Assembly: GCA_002197995.1 (NCBI GenBank)
Contig: NGZR01000003.1
Span: 4,030,001-4,094,000, forward strand
From: Gaeumannomyces sp. JS-464
Lineage: Eukaryota; Ascomycota; Sordariomycetes; Magnaporthales; Magnaporthaceae
Direction: 5' to 3'
DNA length: 64,000 bases
The position numbers were made by a program, and so were the translations under genes. A model generated the notes under the pieces. The model made no database searches. It was not told the origin of the DNA and saw nothing but the letters and a program-made list of their open reading frames with translations. Of this stretch, positions 9,867-21,684 are shown piece by piece (the stretch's first letter is position 1; the number at the start of each line of letters is the position of its first letter).

Positions 9867-11832
9867 CTAAACGCTCAGGAAAAAAGGGTTTACCGCGGGA
9901 TTCAACGCGGTCCAGACAAATGGCATGCCCTGGCTCAGGCCCTTGCTGTCGAACCCTCTGTCCGCAATCTCTTGGCTTATCCGGCCCGTCTCCTCGACGA
10001 ACCTCGCGTTGGCCGCCGCGTACGCCGGACCATTGCCGGCCAGCAGGTCGGGCGCGGAGAAGGCGTCGCGCACAGTCTGCTTCCTGTCCCCGACCTGCGC
10101 CCTATTGAACCGCGCCAGCAGCGAAACCTGCTCCACCGCCTGGCGCTCGTTCGGCAGCCACGCCAGCAAGCCCGCCCTCGTCCCGTTGCTGACGACGGCG
10201 CCCTTGGTCGTCGGGATGGGCGCGTATAGCGCCGCCGGGTGGAACGGCAGCACGCCCGAGGCCTTGACGGGCGAGCCCTGGTTCATGACGTGGTGGGCCC
10301 CGCCCGTGATCCAGGCCACGTGCGTTAGGATGTCCACCAGCTGCTTGCGCTGGCGCAGCGGCGCCGAGGGGAAGTCGCGCACCTGGGCCGGCCCGTTGGC
10401 TTCGACGATCCAGTTCTGTAGTTCGTAATCGCGCAGCAACGCGCCATCTCGTCCCCCGTACGTCGAGTCGACGAACGCCCGCATGAACCGCCGGATCGCC
10501 CTAATCATGCGGAGCCCATCCTCATAAAAGGGGAAGTGCGGCAGTGGCGGGCCGCTGTTGTCGCCGATTAGCCCTCGCCTCCGCAGGTCATTTTCCAAGT
10601 AGCCCGCTTGGAATCCGCCATCGCCCTGCTTGTACACGGAACCGGGGAAGTCGATAGCGGCCGAAGCCGGGAGGCCAAAGTTTTGGTCCCAAAACCCGCC
10701 CGGGTTAAAAAGGACGGCCTCGCCCACCGGCCGGATGGCGTAAGCCTGGTACATGAGGCGGTTAAGCACCCCCATAACCGGGTGCCTGTCGCTTAGCGTC
10801 CGGAAGGCGGCCTCGTGTACGATTTCTGGAACCGTGTGGAAAAGCACGTGGTACATCTGGGAATAGAATAGGTCGTTGTTGTTAAACATAATCTTAGCCA
10901 GGAGCCAGTCGTTCTTGTCGTCAAGCGGCGTGTACGTCAGGTCCGCGCCCACGTTGGTCTTGATTGCCAGCGGCAGGAACTGATTGGACCGCGCGTCCAG
11001 GTAGAAAAGCCCCTGGCAGGCCGCGGCGTACCGCCCCGGGGGGTGTGTACTTCTTCTGGTAGCTGTGGTCTACGAGGAACAAGCGGCCGCGCTTATGGAG
11101 CCCCGCGAGCGTGGCGCCTGTCAGCTTCTTCACAATCTTGCTTTCGACGCTGAACGGCAGCTTATCCTTGGTCGGGTGGAGGCGTTTAAGGACGTAAGGG
11201 TTGGTGGACAGCCGCTCCATGGAAAAGAGAAGGTCCGAGGTGTAGTTGCTCAGCATGCCCTTTGATATGCCGTCCGGGACCGACTCCTTCCAGTGGCCGT
11301 TGTAGAGGAGCGCGAAGTCGTCCAGAGTTTTGAAACCGCCATGCTGCAGCCCAAACCAGACAATATGTTAGTCCCTATAAATATACATGTACGTTTATGT
11401 TTATGTATATGAAAGATTTGGCTGCATCCGACCAGGTGCATAAATGCGGTTGACACATACATTCATGATATCTGCAAGCGTCTCATTGGCTTCGCGGTAC
11501 GCTGTCGCCGTCTGGTTCGCAGCGTCTTGGCGCCAACGCAACACGTCGCGCGCCGATATGTTGTTCCCCAGCTCCCCAGTGGGGTAGAAGGTAGTCTGCC
11601 CGAGAGTGGACGGCCCGTAGAGGAAGACCTCCCTCTTCCGCGCTATACTGGCATTGCGCTCTCCCTGGTTGGGGTCCTTGTTGGGGAGCGTGTACTGGGT
11701 CGGGGAGGGAAGCACGGTGGTGCTGGAGGCGCTGGACGTCGAAGGCAGCGTCGCCGCAGCCTCATCAGCCGCAAGCGGCAACGCTACTGCGTAGCACGCC
11801 GCGAAGGCGATGGCCAAGAGTCGGGTGGGCAT
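9867..11832 (-). CDS. Secreted manganese lipoxygenase (13R-MnLOX type), with one frame break
   Basis: Oxygenates C18 polyunsaturated fatty acids such as linoleate; the Gaeumannomyces enzyme is secreted, glycosylated and uses Mn instead of Fe. Exons: 11832-11461 and 11343-9867, with a 117-nt GT-AG intron. The N terminus is a signal peptide (MPTRLLAIAFAACYAVALPL), followed by a Ser/Thr-rich pro-region with N-glycosylation sites. Metal ligands are present: two His in YHVLFH, His and Asn in GAHHVMN, and the C-terminal Val of NPFFLSV. The Gly of HPVMG and the Phe of AVLF, at the positions that set regio- and stereochemistry in the G. graminis enzyme (Gly316, Phe337), are kept. In the run CCCCCCGGGG at about 11034-11046 the frame breaks; two more bases restore the reference spacing and give about 616 residues (618 recalled for G. 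graminis). Either a sequencing error or a recent null allele. Confidence 0.92.
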
Positions 11833-11960
11833 TTTGCCGAACGAGGTGAGGCCTTGGGAGAGTATCTATGGGCTAAGAACAAGCAACGACCGAACTGCTG
11901 CAGAAATGGGCTGGGGGTAAAAGGGAAACATGATACTAATGCAGCCTTTCCTCAAACTCT

Positions 11961-11972
11961 CTTTTATATACT
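11961..11972 (-). promoter_or_regulatory. TATA-like box upstream of the lipoxygenase
   Basis: On the minus strand the sequence reads GTATATAAAAG, about 130 bases upstream of the lipoxygenase ATG. It is the clearest TATA element in the window and suits an inducible secreted enzyme. Its function is inferred from position and sequence only. Confidence 0.5.
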
Positions 11973-13076
11973 TATTATCGCCCGGCCGTTGAAGGAACAC
12001 AGCCCTCAAAGGTCTACGAGTACTAGCTGCACCCATTTCCAGTCTCGGGCGGGACTTTCGGGCGTATGGTCAACTGGGCTGAGGATTGGCCCGACTTGCT
12101 CAGCTGTCATGAGGTCACGGAGAAATCCTATGGGTTGTCTTCCCTAGCTGGTCTCAGCCCCAGCTGGCTCCATCCGAGAGGGCTTCCAGGAATGTCTGGC
12201 TTATTGGTCGCATTCAGTATTAACAATCACCGTAAGCGGTAGTCGCATTTATGCGCCCAATGGCATCTCAGCTGTCACCTCGGGGCTAGGACGGAAGCTG
12301 CATTTTGATGCAAGCCATCGGAACACAAGCAGACACATCTTATGCGAGTTTTCCGCGATTTGGGGGTGACAGACATGCCTCAGCAATATCTCTTTTTCAG
12401 CCTGGTGCTATCTCACGCCGGTGAGGGCCGGTAGGCCACGACGACATTAAGAAGGTGAGCTGAGTTCTGACCTCACATCAGGCTGTTTGCGTGAGTGGTA
12501 GATATCGGCAAGGCCGAAATGCTGAACCTGTGGCAGCGGGATGGGGAGGTCATTGTGCGCTATCGTCACGTGGTGCGTATGGACATATGGGGAGGGAGAT
12601 ATCATCGGCACGAAGCTTACGTTGGACCAGCCTCCAGCTGAAATAATTCCACTATCGCCGTCAGGGACACCGAATCCTTGACAATCTCCAAGTCAGATCT
12701 GTGTTCCCTGTGTGGATTACCGTAGATCGTCATTCTGGAGGCGAGCATGCTCGAATTGTCGACCTTGGAGTCATCGTTACGAGCGGCAAAGACCAACAAT
12801 CGTGTGATTAGATACGATGATGAAAGCCGACGTTGTTATACAGGGTTGAGTGATTCCAGGCTCCAGGCTCGTACCATAGACAACGCTGGTTGAGTGTATC
12901 CAAGAGTCAAGACATCCTTCTGGCCACGGCTGGTCAGCGTATTTACTGACTTATCGAACCATGTATAGTTCCCGGAATCACATAGCATCTACAACCCGAA
13001 ATATTTGCGATACATACACACGCGCGCGCACTGGTCGGTTCCATCACTCGGGGATAGGGATATCAGCAAAATTACC
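11973..13076. other. Intergenic region upstream of the lipoxygenase
   Basis: About 1.1 kb with no gene I can support. A short minus-strand open segment at 12617-12799 looks weakly coding but matches nothing I know. A (CG)-rich dinucleotide run lies near 13020-13030. Confidence 0.4.
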
Positions 13077-13254
13077 TTGTTAAGATGCTGTTCCAGCTCG
13101 TCGTCCGTCAGCTCTTCGACGCGCTCGCGATCTCGGCTCAGGGGTTGTGGCGCTGCTCGGAGCCGCCATAGAAGACGGTAAGACGGTGCGCAGTTTCTGG
13201 ATCGTTTTGATCGAGGCGAAGTTGTCCGTTGGCTTCCGGGATTGGGTTATGGCC
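13077..13254 (-). pseudogene. Coding-like fragment of unknown origin
   Basis: On the minus strand, read with one base added in a CCCC run near 13150, this stretch gives a smooth protein-like segment: GHNPIPEANGQLRLDQ, then TAHRLTVFYGGSEQR, then a charged helix ERVEELTDDELEQHLNK followed by GTAA, a possible splice donor. As written, a TGA interrupts it. It lies just downstream of the sulfatase remnant on the same strand. I do not recognise the family; it may be a relic of a second gene. Confidence 0.3.
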
Positions 13255-13271
13255 TCGGCGGCGCCCGGCGG

Positions 13272-14485
13272 TTAGTAGGGCTCCTCGTTGGCGACATCTT
13301 AGTACTGCATGCACTTGCCGAACTTGACCTCGGACAGGCCCGAGTATAAGGCGTCGTGCAGCGGGTCGAGGACTTCCTTCAGGGGCCCGACGGGCGAGGA
13401 GACGGATGGCGGCTGCAGCACGGACCAGGGGCCGCGGTAAGTCCCCAGCGTACAGGACTTGCTCACGAGCAGGATGTTGCTGAATCGTGTAAACATGCGC
13501 TTCACGTCTGGGTTGGTGATGACAGCACCACCGTCGGTACCCCCGGCACCAAGGGCTAGGTCCGTGAGCTCATGGGAGAGTCGCACGTGTTGTACAGCTC
13601 GACGTCGTTGGTGCAACACTTGATGAGAAGCCCGCGAGTGATCCTCGCCCACGAAGAGGAGCAACTTGTACGAGTCGTTACAATTCGTCAAAATAGAAAC
13701 ACAGTTAGGAGGTAGCGCCTCGAAAAGGCCATTGCCCCGAAGCTCAACATTCAGGATGTCACGGCCAACGCCCGTGCCGCAGCCATCGTGGTTTTGGTTT
13801 GGTTACTGCCACTGCGGAGCTACAGCGGCAGGTCGGCCTCAGCAACACCAGCGATGTCGAGCAGGGTGGGCAGAGGTCGAGCTTCGATTTGACGCCCTGG
13901 GTATGTTGGGGCCTCGGACGGCGAAGGGCGGGTTGGTGTCGTCGGCGTAAGGAAGCGCCTTTCCTGCAGGAGAAAGGTGCAAACCAATATGCCATCCGTT
14001 GTCGGTGGTGTAGATGACTGCGAACATGGGCGGGCTTGTTGGTCTTTTGTTTATCGCCGTGCACTTTGCCCCTTCTGATCTCGCACATGTATATGGCTCC
14101 GGTCTTCGCGGCAGGGAGATGGGACAGTCCTAGCTAGCTCTCAAAACAAAGCATCACATAGGCGCTATTGAGAACGCCCTTGGCCTCCAGAATCGAGACG
14201 ACATCCTCAATGATCACATCAACGCTCTGGAGAGCTCCGATCCGCTGCTGGTACAGAAAGCCGCCAAAGACAATCCACTCCTGAGCCAGAGGTGGCAGGT
14301 TCTTGGGGTAACTGGACTTCTGCTTTTGGATTGGGTCGGCCGGGTTCCAGTTCGGGTGACGCGGCGCCGACACGTTGGCCAACATGCCTTATGGCGGGCC
14401 AGCGGTATAGTGATATAGTAATCATATTGCTCGTGCGGTGCAGTAGGAGCAATTGTGATAAAGAAGGCCTGCTCTCGCCCGGTAA
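13272..14485 (-). pseudogene. Fungal arylsulfatase remnant lacking its N-terminal half
   Basis: Pieces of a secreted type I sulfatase lie in the right order on the minus strand but in changing frames: FFITIAPTAPHEQYD, then NVSAPRHPNWNPAD and KNLPPLAQEW, ALQSVDVIIEDVVSILEAKG, IYTTDNGWHIG, AGKALPYADDTNPPFAVRGP, LDIAGVAEADLP, LNVELRGNGLFEA, and the C-terminal KSCTLGTYRGPWSVLQPP and GLSEVKFGKCMQY. The DNG and AGKxxxYxxDxxxPFxxRGP motifs are those of fungal arylsulfatases. There are at least five frame changes and several in-frame stops (after AYVMLCFES, after DLPL, after KCMQY). One gap, about 14010-14160, may be a former intron. The N-terminal half with the formylglycine CxPSR signature was not found. 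The density of damage is well above that in neighbouring genes, so I call a true pseudogene. Confidence 0.75.
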
Positions 14486-15663
14486 AGTACTCCAGACAGT
14501 CGATACTGAGATAGACTTGGGGCCGGCACTAGATGCGACTTGGGGGAAGCAGGGCGGAGATGCTTACGACTGCGCTCTGAGGATGTCGCTCTAGTGGAAG
14601 CCCTGGCATTGGGAAGAAAGGAAAGGAAGCGCAGAAATCTGGACATAAAGGTCTTACACTCGACACGGTAAGCGGCCTTTTAAGTCACTGAGGGAGATAG
14701 TCCTCGTCGAGTCTCAGAAAAGTGAACTGGTTATGGTTTCCTCTGTCCAACACTTATGTGTTGGTCTAACACTCAAGTGATTCGGTTAATCTGAAAGGAA
14801 ATCACGCAAGGGACAGCAAGATGCTGTAGTCTGCCTATCCAGCTGCGGATACATGAGTGGCGTCGGTATTGTGAGCCATCTGGCCCCGGGGAGGCGAGAC
14901 TCGGCTGGGGCAGCAGATCGCCGTAGTGGTGAAGTTGCTGTGAGCTCGGTGCCCTTTCGCAGCAGATCTGGTCGTCGCTTATGATGAGAGCCGCATCTAG
15001 TGCATGACTATAGAGATCCATATCGGTGACGTGAACTCGCTGAGAGCCGTCGCGCGATGCAGGGTGCGCAAATGCCGAGGCTTTGCCAGCGCGCACTTGC
15101 ATCTGCTGCCGCTGATTGGCGGCCAGAAAGTGCATGCAGATTCCGAATTGAATTATTCGACATGTCCGTGCATCTCCGAGTCAACAGAGCGGCGGGCCCG
15201 ACTGTTGTTCAGGTGCACAAACTTGTGCTTGAGCGCGGACCCGCTTCAGGCCTGAGGCTGTGATTTGCTTCCGACTTTTTCCTCTCAATCATGGCCTAGC
15301 CTGCCCTGTGGTCAATTGCCCATCGCCTGTTGGACGCGCCTGGAATTTTGACGACCGAATAGTCCTCGATCTCTCTCGAGTTGAGTCCGCGATTCGACAA
15401 CACACGCACGGCACAGCTGGCGGCCCGTCGTCCGTCTTCTACACCGCTCGATCGCCCTTGGCCCCTCCGCTTTTGGCCGACGCACCTACACCGTATCGCT
15501 AGACGCCCGCACGCCCACCCTACCGATAACGGCAGGGAACATCTGTTTTTGGCCCTTTTTTTCTTCCTCCTTTTTCCCCCTTGGCCACCGCCTCCTCCCT
15601 TCTAGCTAGCCTCGACCAGGATCTCCACCTGATTGATTGCAGGCTGCTGGTGCAGTTTATGCA
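14486..15663. other. Intergenic: flank of the sulfatase remnant and promoter of the CBS/PB1 gene
   Basis: No gene supported. The last 150 bases before the CBS/PB1 start are strongly pyrimidine-rich (runs of C and T near 15545-15600), a usual feature of fungal core promoters of expressed genes. Confidence 0.4.
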
Positions 15664-18100
15664 ATGTCAAACCACCCAGGCAACACCCTCCGTGGCACTC
15701 CCAGCCGCGCCTCAGGACGTGGAGCCATTCCGAGCTTTGCCAACAGCCCGTCCTCCTCCTCTTCCGCCATCCCCCGCCCCGTCCACGACCAGAACGTCAA
15801 CAGCCACCCTCCGCATAGCCCGCATCCGCCGCCAGCCAGCGAGGTCGGGGGTTCCACCATGAGCGCAAGCAGACAGAAGCAGAGCAAGCGGGATGAGGTA
15901 CGTGCAGAGTCCCTTTATGTCAAAGGCTTGGTCGTTGGGTTCCCCGCCTGCCCGTGTCAGAGCCATGCGTCTGCCCGTGCGAGGGGTCGTCCTTTGGCCC
16001 CTTGTATGGCTGCCGACCAACACCTCCCGCCTTGGGCGGAGGACAATCTTGCTCTCCTCCCGAGAACGAGAGTGATGCTACCTGCCCAACAATAAGAAAG
16101 CGGTCAAGATGGAAGTCACCACGAGAGGAATGCCCGCTGACTTTTATACCCAGGCCATCCGCCGCAAGATGGAGAATGACCTCCAGAAGAAGAAGGTCCA
16201 CATCCCCGGCCGCGCTCGGCACTCGCGCAAGGCCCCGCCTGGCACCGTCCTGGCCCTCAAGCCGAGCCAGGCCCTCCAGATCAAGCCCGCGACCACCGTG
16301 GCCGAGGCCGCTCAGCTGATGGCCGCCAAGCGCGAAGACTGTGTCCTGGTCACCGACGATGATGACCGCATCGCCGGCATCTTCACCGCCAAGGATCTGG
16401 CCTTCCGCGTCGTCGGTGCTGGCCTGAAGGCCACAAACGTCACCATTGCCGAGATCATGACCAAGAACCCGCTTTGCGCCCGCACCGACACCAGTGCAAC
16501 CGACGCCCTCGATCTCATGGTGCGCAAGGGCTTCCGCCACCTGCCTGTCATGGACGAAAACCAGGACATCTCGGGTATCCTCGACATCACAAAGTGCTTC
16601 TACGACGCCATGGAGAAGCTCGAGCGCGCCTACTCGTCCTCGCGCAAGCTCTACGACGCGCTCGAGGGCGTCCAGTCCGAGCTGGGCGCGAGCCAACCCC
16701 AGCAGATCATCCAGTACGTCGAGGCCCTGCGCAGCAAGATGTCGGGTCCCACCCTCGAGTCGGTGCTCAATGGCGTACCTCCTACCACCGTTGGCGTAAA
16801 GACCTCGGTTAGGGAGGCTGCCCAGATGATGAGGGAAAATCACACCACTGCCGTCCTCGTCCAGGACCAGGGCCAGATCACGGGCATTTTTACGAGCAAG
16901 GACGTCGTTCTGCGCGTCATTGCCCCCGGTCTTGACCCCGGGAACTGCAGTGTCGTCAGGGTCATGACCCACACCCGGATTTTGCCCCCATGGATATGAG
17001 CATCCAGGCCGCGCTGCGGAAGATGCACGGTGAGCGAGCATTACAGCTGCTCTTGGTATCCTGTTAATCTCACGGCTAACGGTGTGGCCAATCACAATCA
17101 CAGATGGACATTACCTCAACTTGCCGGTCATGAACGACGCGGGTGAGATCGTGGGCATGGTGGACGTACTCAAGCTCACATACGCCACGCTCGAGCAGAT
17201 CAACACGATGCAGAGCGGTGACAATGAGGGTCCTGCCTGGAACAAGTTCTGGCTCTCCCTAGACAACGAGACCGAGTCGGTCATGTCGGGAGATGGCTCG
17301 CACCACCCCTCGCATATACCGCCGCGCTCCGTCGTGTCGCCTGCTTGACGCGTGGCGACCGCCTCGACAGCGTTGCCCCAGGAGACTCGGCGTCGCATGC
17401 AGGATTCGACGAGGGCTCGGTTGTGGGGGGCACCCCTGAGCTCCCGCCCAGCGAGATCCCGTTCCCGTTCAAGTTCAAGGCGCCCAGCGGCCGCGTGCAC
17501 AGACTACAGGTGACTGCGGCGCACGGAGTCTCCGCCTTCATAACTAACGTCGCGTCCAAGCTGGGTGGCGAGGTCGAGGCCGTGGGCGGTGCCCCTGAGG
17601 TGACTGAAGACGGCCAGGTCGGCCCTGGATTTGCGCTGTCGTACCTCGACAACGATGGTGACTCGGTCAGCATCACGGCTGATCAGGACTTGCTAGAGGC
17701 CATCTTGCTGGCACGCCAGTCTGGTCGTGACAAGGTTGACCTATTTGTGCACCACCCCGACCAGCCACCCGTTGGGGCAGCCGCTCCTGCGCCTGTGCCG
17801 CCGGTCCCGACTGAGCGCTCGGTGCCGACGCCGCCGGCGTCGAGTATCGTGCGGGAGCGCAGGAAGCAGCGCGTCCTGGTCAGCGAGGACGAGGAGTCGG
17901 ACGATAGCGATGACGAGTCTGAGGCGAGCGCATCGGTCGCCAGGAGGCATCGGAGGGCACACCGCAGTGCGCCTGTGGCACAACAGGAGCCGCTGATCGC
18001 AGGCGTGCCTAACGAGCTGCTGCTCCCTGGCGCCGTCATGACCCTAGCCGTCGTTATTGTCGCAGTCTTCACTGTGTCTAGGCTGTCATCGAGCAGGTAG
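15664..18100 (+). CDS. CBS-domain and PB1-domain protein with C-terminal membrane anchor, two frame breaks
   Basis: Relative of fission yeast Mug70, a CBS/PB1 protein of unclear role. Exons: 15664-15897, 16154-17029, 17104-18100. Four CBS motifs form two Bateman modules, which bind adenine nucleotides in other families: the first pair spans about 16250-16610 (AAQLMAAKREDCVLVTDDD, GFRHLPVMDE), the second 16780-17190 (TTAVLVQDQGQITGIF, LPVMNDAGEIVGMVDV). A PB1 fold follows (FPFKFKAPSGRVHRLQV ... YLDNDGDSVSITADQDL). The end, LLLPGAVMTLAVVIVAVFTV plus a short basic tail, is a single hydrophobic segment, so the protein is probably tail-anchored. The N terminus (MSNHPGNTLRGTP) is Ser/Pro-rich. Frame breaks: ATGACCCACACC at 16965-16974 (one C short before HPDFAPMD) and 17341-17346 (before TRGDRLDSV). 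Exon sum is two bases short of a multiple of three, as expected. About 702 residues if corrected. Confidence 0.85.
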
Positions 18101-18701
18101 TTGCATGATTCGGCATCTCCCGCTCTCCTTTCCCCACGTCATGAGCAGTGTACGGTAACAAGGCTATCTCGAGGGTTGGTGTGGGCAATGAAGAATGGCG
18201 AAGGCGCATTTTTTTGTGAAAACTGCTTTCATTTTATCGCATGCGGCTATCCGTCTTTTTTTGGAGACTGGTCCTTGGTCTCATCATACGAGAGAGAATC
18301 GTGTTGACTCACCAGCCGATGAGGGACGGAGAGTGGGAGAAGGGAAAGAGATGGCCTTGAGGACCAGACTGTACCTGCACACGCGCCTGTAGATATGTAC
18401 TACGTAGCTGTCCGAGATAGACCACCCCCATATTATTTAATATGCGATGCTGCTCTTCGCGATCAATATTGGTCCTACACTGTTCATCTGTGACTTGGCT
18501 TCTCCAATGCCGGAGTGGTGCCATGGAAAGGAGTAAGGGGCAGGGGTCAGTGTGACGGAACCCTAACCCGACATGCGGTCCCCCTCCAATGCGCACGGAC
18601 CATATCCAATTCCTCTCCCGCCGAACCAAAAAAGTTTGGGATATCGTTGGAGCGGGACGCCGTCGATTTGGCACTGGAGGCGAACGAGGCAGCAAGTCAC
18701 C
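18101..18701. other. Intergenic between the CBS/PB1 gene and uS2m
   Basis: About 600 bases holding the 3' flank of the CBS/PB1 gene and the promoter of the mitoribosomal gene. No further feature seen. Confidence 0.5.
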
Positions 18702-20045
18702 ATGATAGTGAGAAATGTAGCCATTCGCCACGGTAAGAAACACATCCCCGGCGTGTGGTATGCTTGCCGCCCGTCACTAACTATCTTCCCCTACTACCCA
18801 GGCAGGGCCGCAGCCGCCGCAACGTCAAGACAATGCCTCCGCGGCGTGTCGACCTCGTCCCCTTCGACCACCTCCTCTGCACCACCACCGCCGCCGCCCA
18901 ATAACGTCGCCTCCACTCCCAAGCCCTCTACCCCCCGGCAGCGGTTCCCCGCGTTCGCGACCCAAAGTTGCAGGCACGGTTCGGCCAGGCCAAAACTAAG
19001 CGGGAGCCGGACCGAACAGCATTCGACTACGTAGCAGTGCAGAAGTGGAAGCGCAAGACGGACAAGATCGGTTCCGTGGTGACGCGCAACTACGTGCCGG
19101 GCGATCTCCTGAAAAATCCCCCGGGCCCCAAGGATGTGACGCTCGAGCTGCTCATGGCGTCGCAGTGCCACATGGGCCACCACACGAGCCGGTGGAACCC
19201 GGCCAACGCGCGCTACATCTACGGCGTGCGGGAGGACATCCACGTCATCAGCCTCGAGCAGACGGCCGCCCACCTGCGCCGCGCCGCCCGCGTCGTCGAG
19301 GAGGTGGCCTACCACGGCGGCCTGACTCTGTTTGCGGGCACGCGCAAGGGTCAGATGGACATTGTGGTGCGCGCCGCCGAGCTCGGCGGCGGCTGCCACT
19401 TATTCTCCAAGTGGGTTCCCGGCGCCATCACGAACCGGGACGTGATCCTGGAGGGCGCCGGGATCAAGATCGTGAACGAGTTCGACCAGACGCTCGAGGG
19501 CTTCGAGGAGCACCTGCGCGATCGGCGACCCCTGATCCCTGATCTGGTCGTTTGCATGAACCCGCGGGACAACTACACGCTTCTGCACGAGTGTGTCACC
19601 GCTCAGATTCCGACCATCGGCGTCATCGATACCGACTCGGACCCCACCAAGGTCACGTATCCCATCCCGGCCAACGATGACAGGTGAGACTCGCTACCCT
19701 CCCCTTTTCCTGGCTCTTGTTCTTCCGGTATCTCCTGTGCGCAAGCACACATATATACATGTGAACACACGTGATGCTTACACGCAGTCCCCTATTTGAA
19801 ATAGTTTGCGAAGCATAGCTGTCATTTGTGGCGTCCTCGGTAGGGCTGCACAGCAGGGACAGGCGCGCAGGCTAGAGGCCGCCGCAACCGGCATTGTCGA
19901 GTGGGAGAATCCGATCGAGATCACGAAATTCTTCGCGAGGGAGACCCGTGAGGCGACAGAGGCCGCGCAACAGGAGATGGCCAACGAGCAGCAGGTCGAG
20001 GCGGAGCTGCTTGCTTCCGAGGAGATCAGACGGCTGATATTATAG
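18702..20045 (+). CDS. MRP4: Mitochondrial small-subunit ribosomal protein uS2m (MRP4), one frame break
   Basis: Component of the mitochondrial 37S ribosomal subunit. Exons: 18702-18732, 18802-19683, 19805-20045. The start MIVRNVAIRHG leads into a basic, Ala-rich presequence typical of matrix proteins; the first intron (69 nt, phase 1) ends at CCCAG. The S2 fold is clear: LLMASQCHMGHHTSRWNP, YIYGVREDIHVISLEQT, LFAGTRKGQMDIV, and PDLVVCMNPRDNYTLLHE ... IPTIGVIDTDSDP, the last being the conserved IPTIGVIDTDxDP motif of the family. The second intron ends in AAATAG and the last exon continues DDS|LRSIAVICGVLG. At 18967-18970 one T is missing before LQARFGQAKTK; the exon sum is one base short of a multiple of three. 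About 384 residues if corrected. Confidence 0.93.
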
Positions 20046-21684
20046 ACAGCGACGATGTCGCGCCTCATTCTTGCTGGTCTACGTGTATACCACCATATAC
20101 GCCTTGTTGGGATCCGCACCCTCCGATACACGCCACTGAGCAGCTGACCATGTACATTTCCATGTAACAAAAGGCACTTTCATTCGGCTCATGGGGAACG
20201 AGTGCACCTAGCTTCCTCCCGGTATCCGCGTCTCGCCATTCTCCTGATGAGGTATCGTGGGCCAATTCCGCCACTTGCCGGCCCTTTTCTGGCGACACAA
20301 CACAACCCATCTTGCAAATTCCTACCTGGACGGTCACCCCGATCTCTTTTGGCCGCGGCGTGAGGTGATAGTCAACCACGCAGCATGGCCTATTAGGTTG
20401 TGCGGAACTCTCCACAGCCGCCAACCTCCGCCTTGGTAGATATGCCTGTGAATCGTTGGAGACCTGGTCCGGACATAACACGACCCGCAGTTCCTTGTGG
20501 GCATATGACGAGAACCCGGGTGCGCGAGTCTGGTGGGAGCTTTAAGACTTGGCCAACATATAGGCTATATTCCCATAGGGCTCGGGTAAACAAGAAGGCA
20601 AAGAAAGAACGTGTTCTTGGGCTTGGCTGGGTTTCCATTTGTTTCCTTTAACAGGCGACAACCGCGACGAGAGCCGAGCTAGCTGGAAAACCGGGTGGCC
20701 AACTAGGTAGAGCCAATGACACTTGGCCTCGTCGCGGATCTCCAAATTTCTTGCACCGAAGATGCGACATTACGACACCTCTTGAGCCAACCTTGACAGC
20801 CTGCGCCCTACCCTGACTAGACCTTGGAAGGATTGATTGAGTTCTAGCCTGTTTCCGCAGGTTCTAGGCACAAGCGTCGGCAGAAGACATCACGAAGGCT
20901 GGGCAAATTAAATAAGTCGCCACTGCCCAGGACAGCAACAGGCCCCAGCTACTCCGCTGTCTGGAGACTTCATATATGCACGGGTCGACGGCTACCCAAA
21001 TTGTCGGGGCGCATCCGATGTGTTCGAATCTATTTTTAAAAATCCGCGTATTTTCGCCGCCCTCTGCCTCTCCTGACGTCTGCCGTTTCTCTGTCTCGGA
21101 GGCATTTGGGGCCCAGGAGACCGCGTGTCACTCGTAGCGGCGGTCGTTTCTTTGATGGGAGCTGGTGTATCTTGGCTTGGATTCCTACCTACGACAGAAA
21201 CAACCGACCCCGCTAATTTCCTGCTTGGGGCTGGGAGCAGGAATGATGTCTCGTTCACATCCCTTCCCCTTTCGAGAAGCACGGCAGGCGTCAGTCAGTC
21301 TCCGCTGAAGAAAGAATAACGGAGCCGGTGACCAGCGATGTGGGCTGCTTGTGGGCTGACGCCGTGGTATATTATGTGGCCGCCTCTTCTATGTCTCGCT
21401 TCCATTTCATGAGCCAGCGAGTGCCTCTCTCCCCATAACTTGACACTGACCTCGACTTTAATCCATAAATCTTCCCATCACCGATCCCAGGGTTCCGAAA
21501 CCTCACTTCTCTACGCCTTTTCACCACAACCAAGGCAGAAATTTCAGATCATACAATCTCAACTCTCTGGGGCACACCAAAACCTCGCATTCCCTAACCA
21601 ACCCAACTGGTAGCGAAGTCCGCAAACTTGAAAAGAGATCTCCTCAAGACAACGGACAGATATCCATCGTTCCCCGGCACCAGC
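20046..21684. other. Intergenic region upstream of the cysteine-rich secreted protein
   Basis: 1.6 kb without a supported gene. It contains the 3' flank of uS2m and a long upstream region for the secreted protein, as is common for effector-like genes. Short open frames show no recognisable protein. Confidence 0.4.

Noticed and set aside
12617..12799. Minus-strand 60-codon segment with SSMLASRMTIYGNPHREHRS
   Set aside because: Looks faintly protein-like, but there is no match I can name, no ATG context and no flanking exon.
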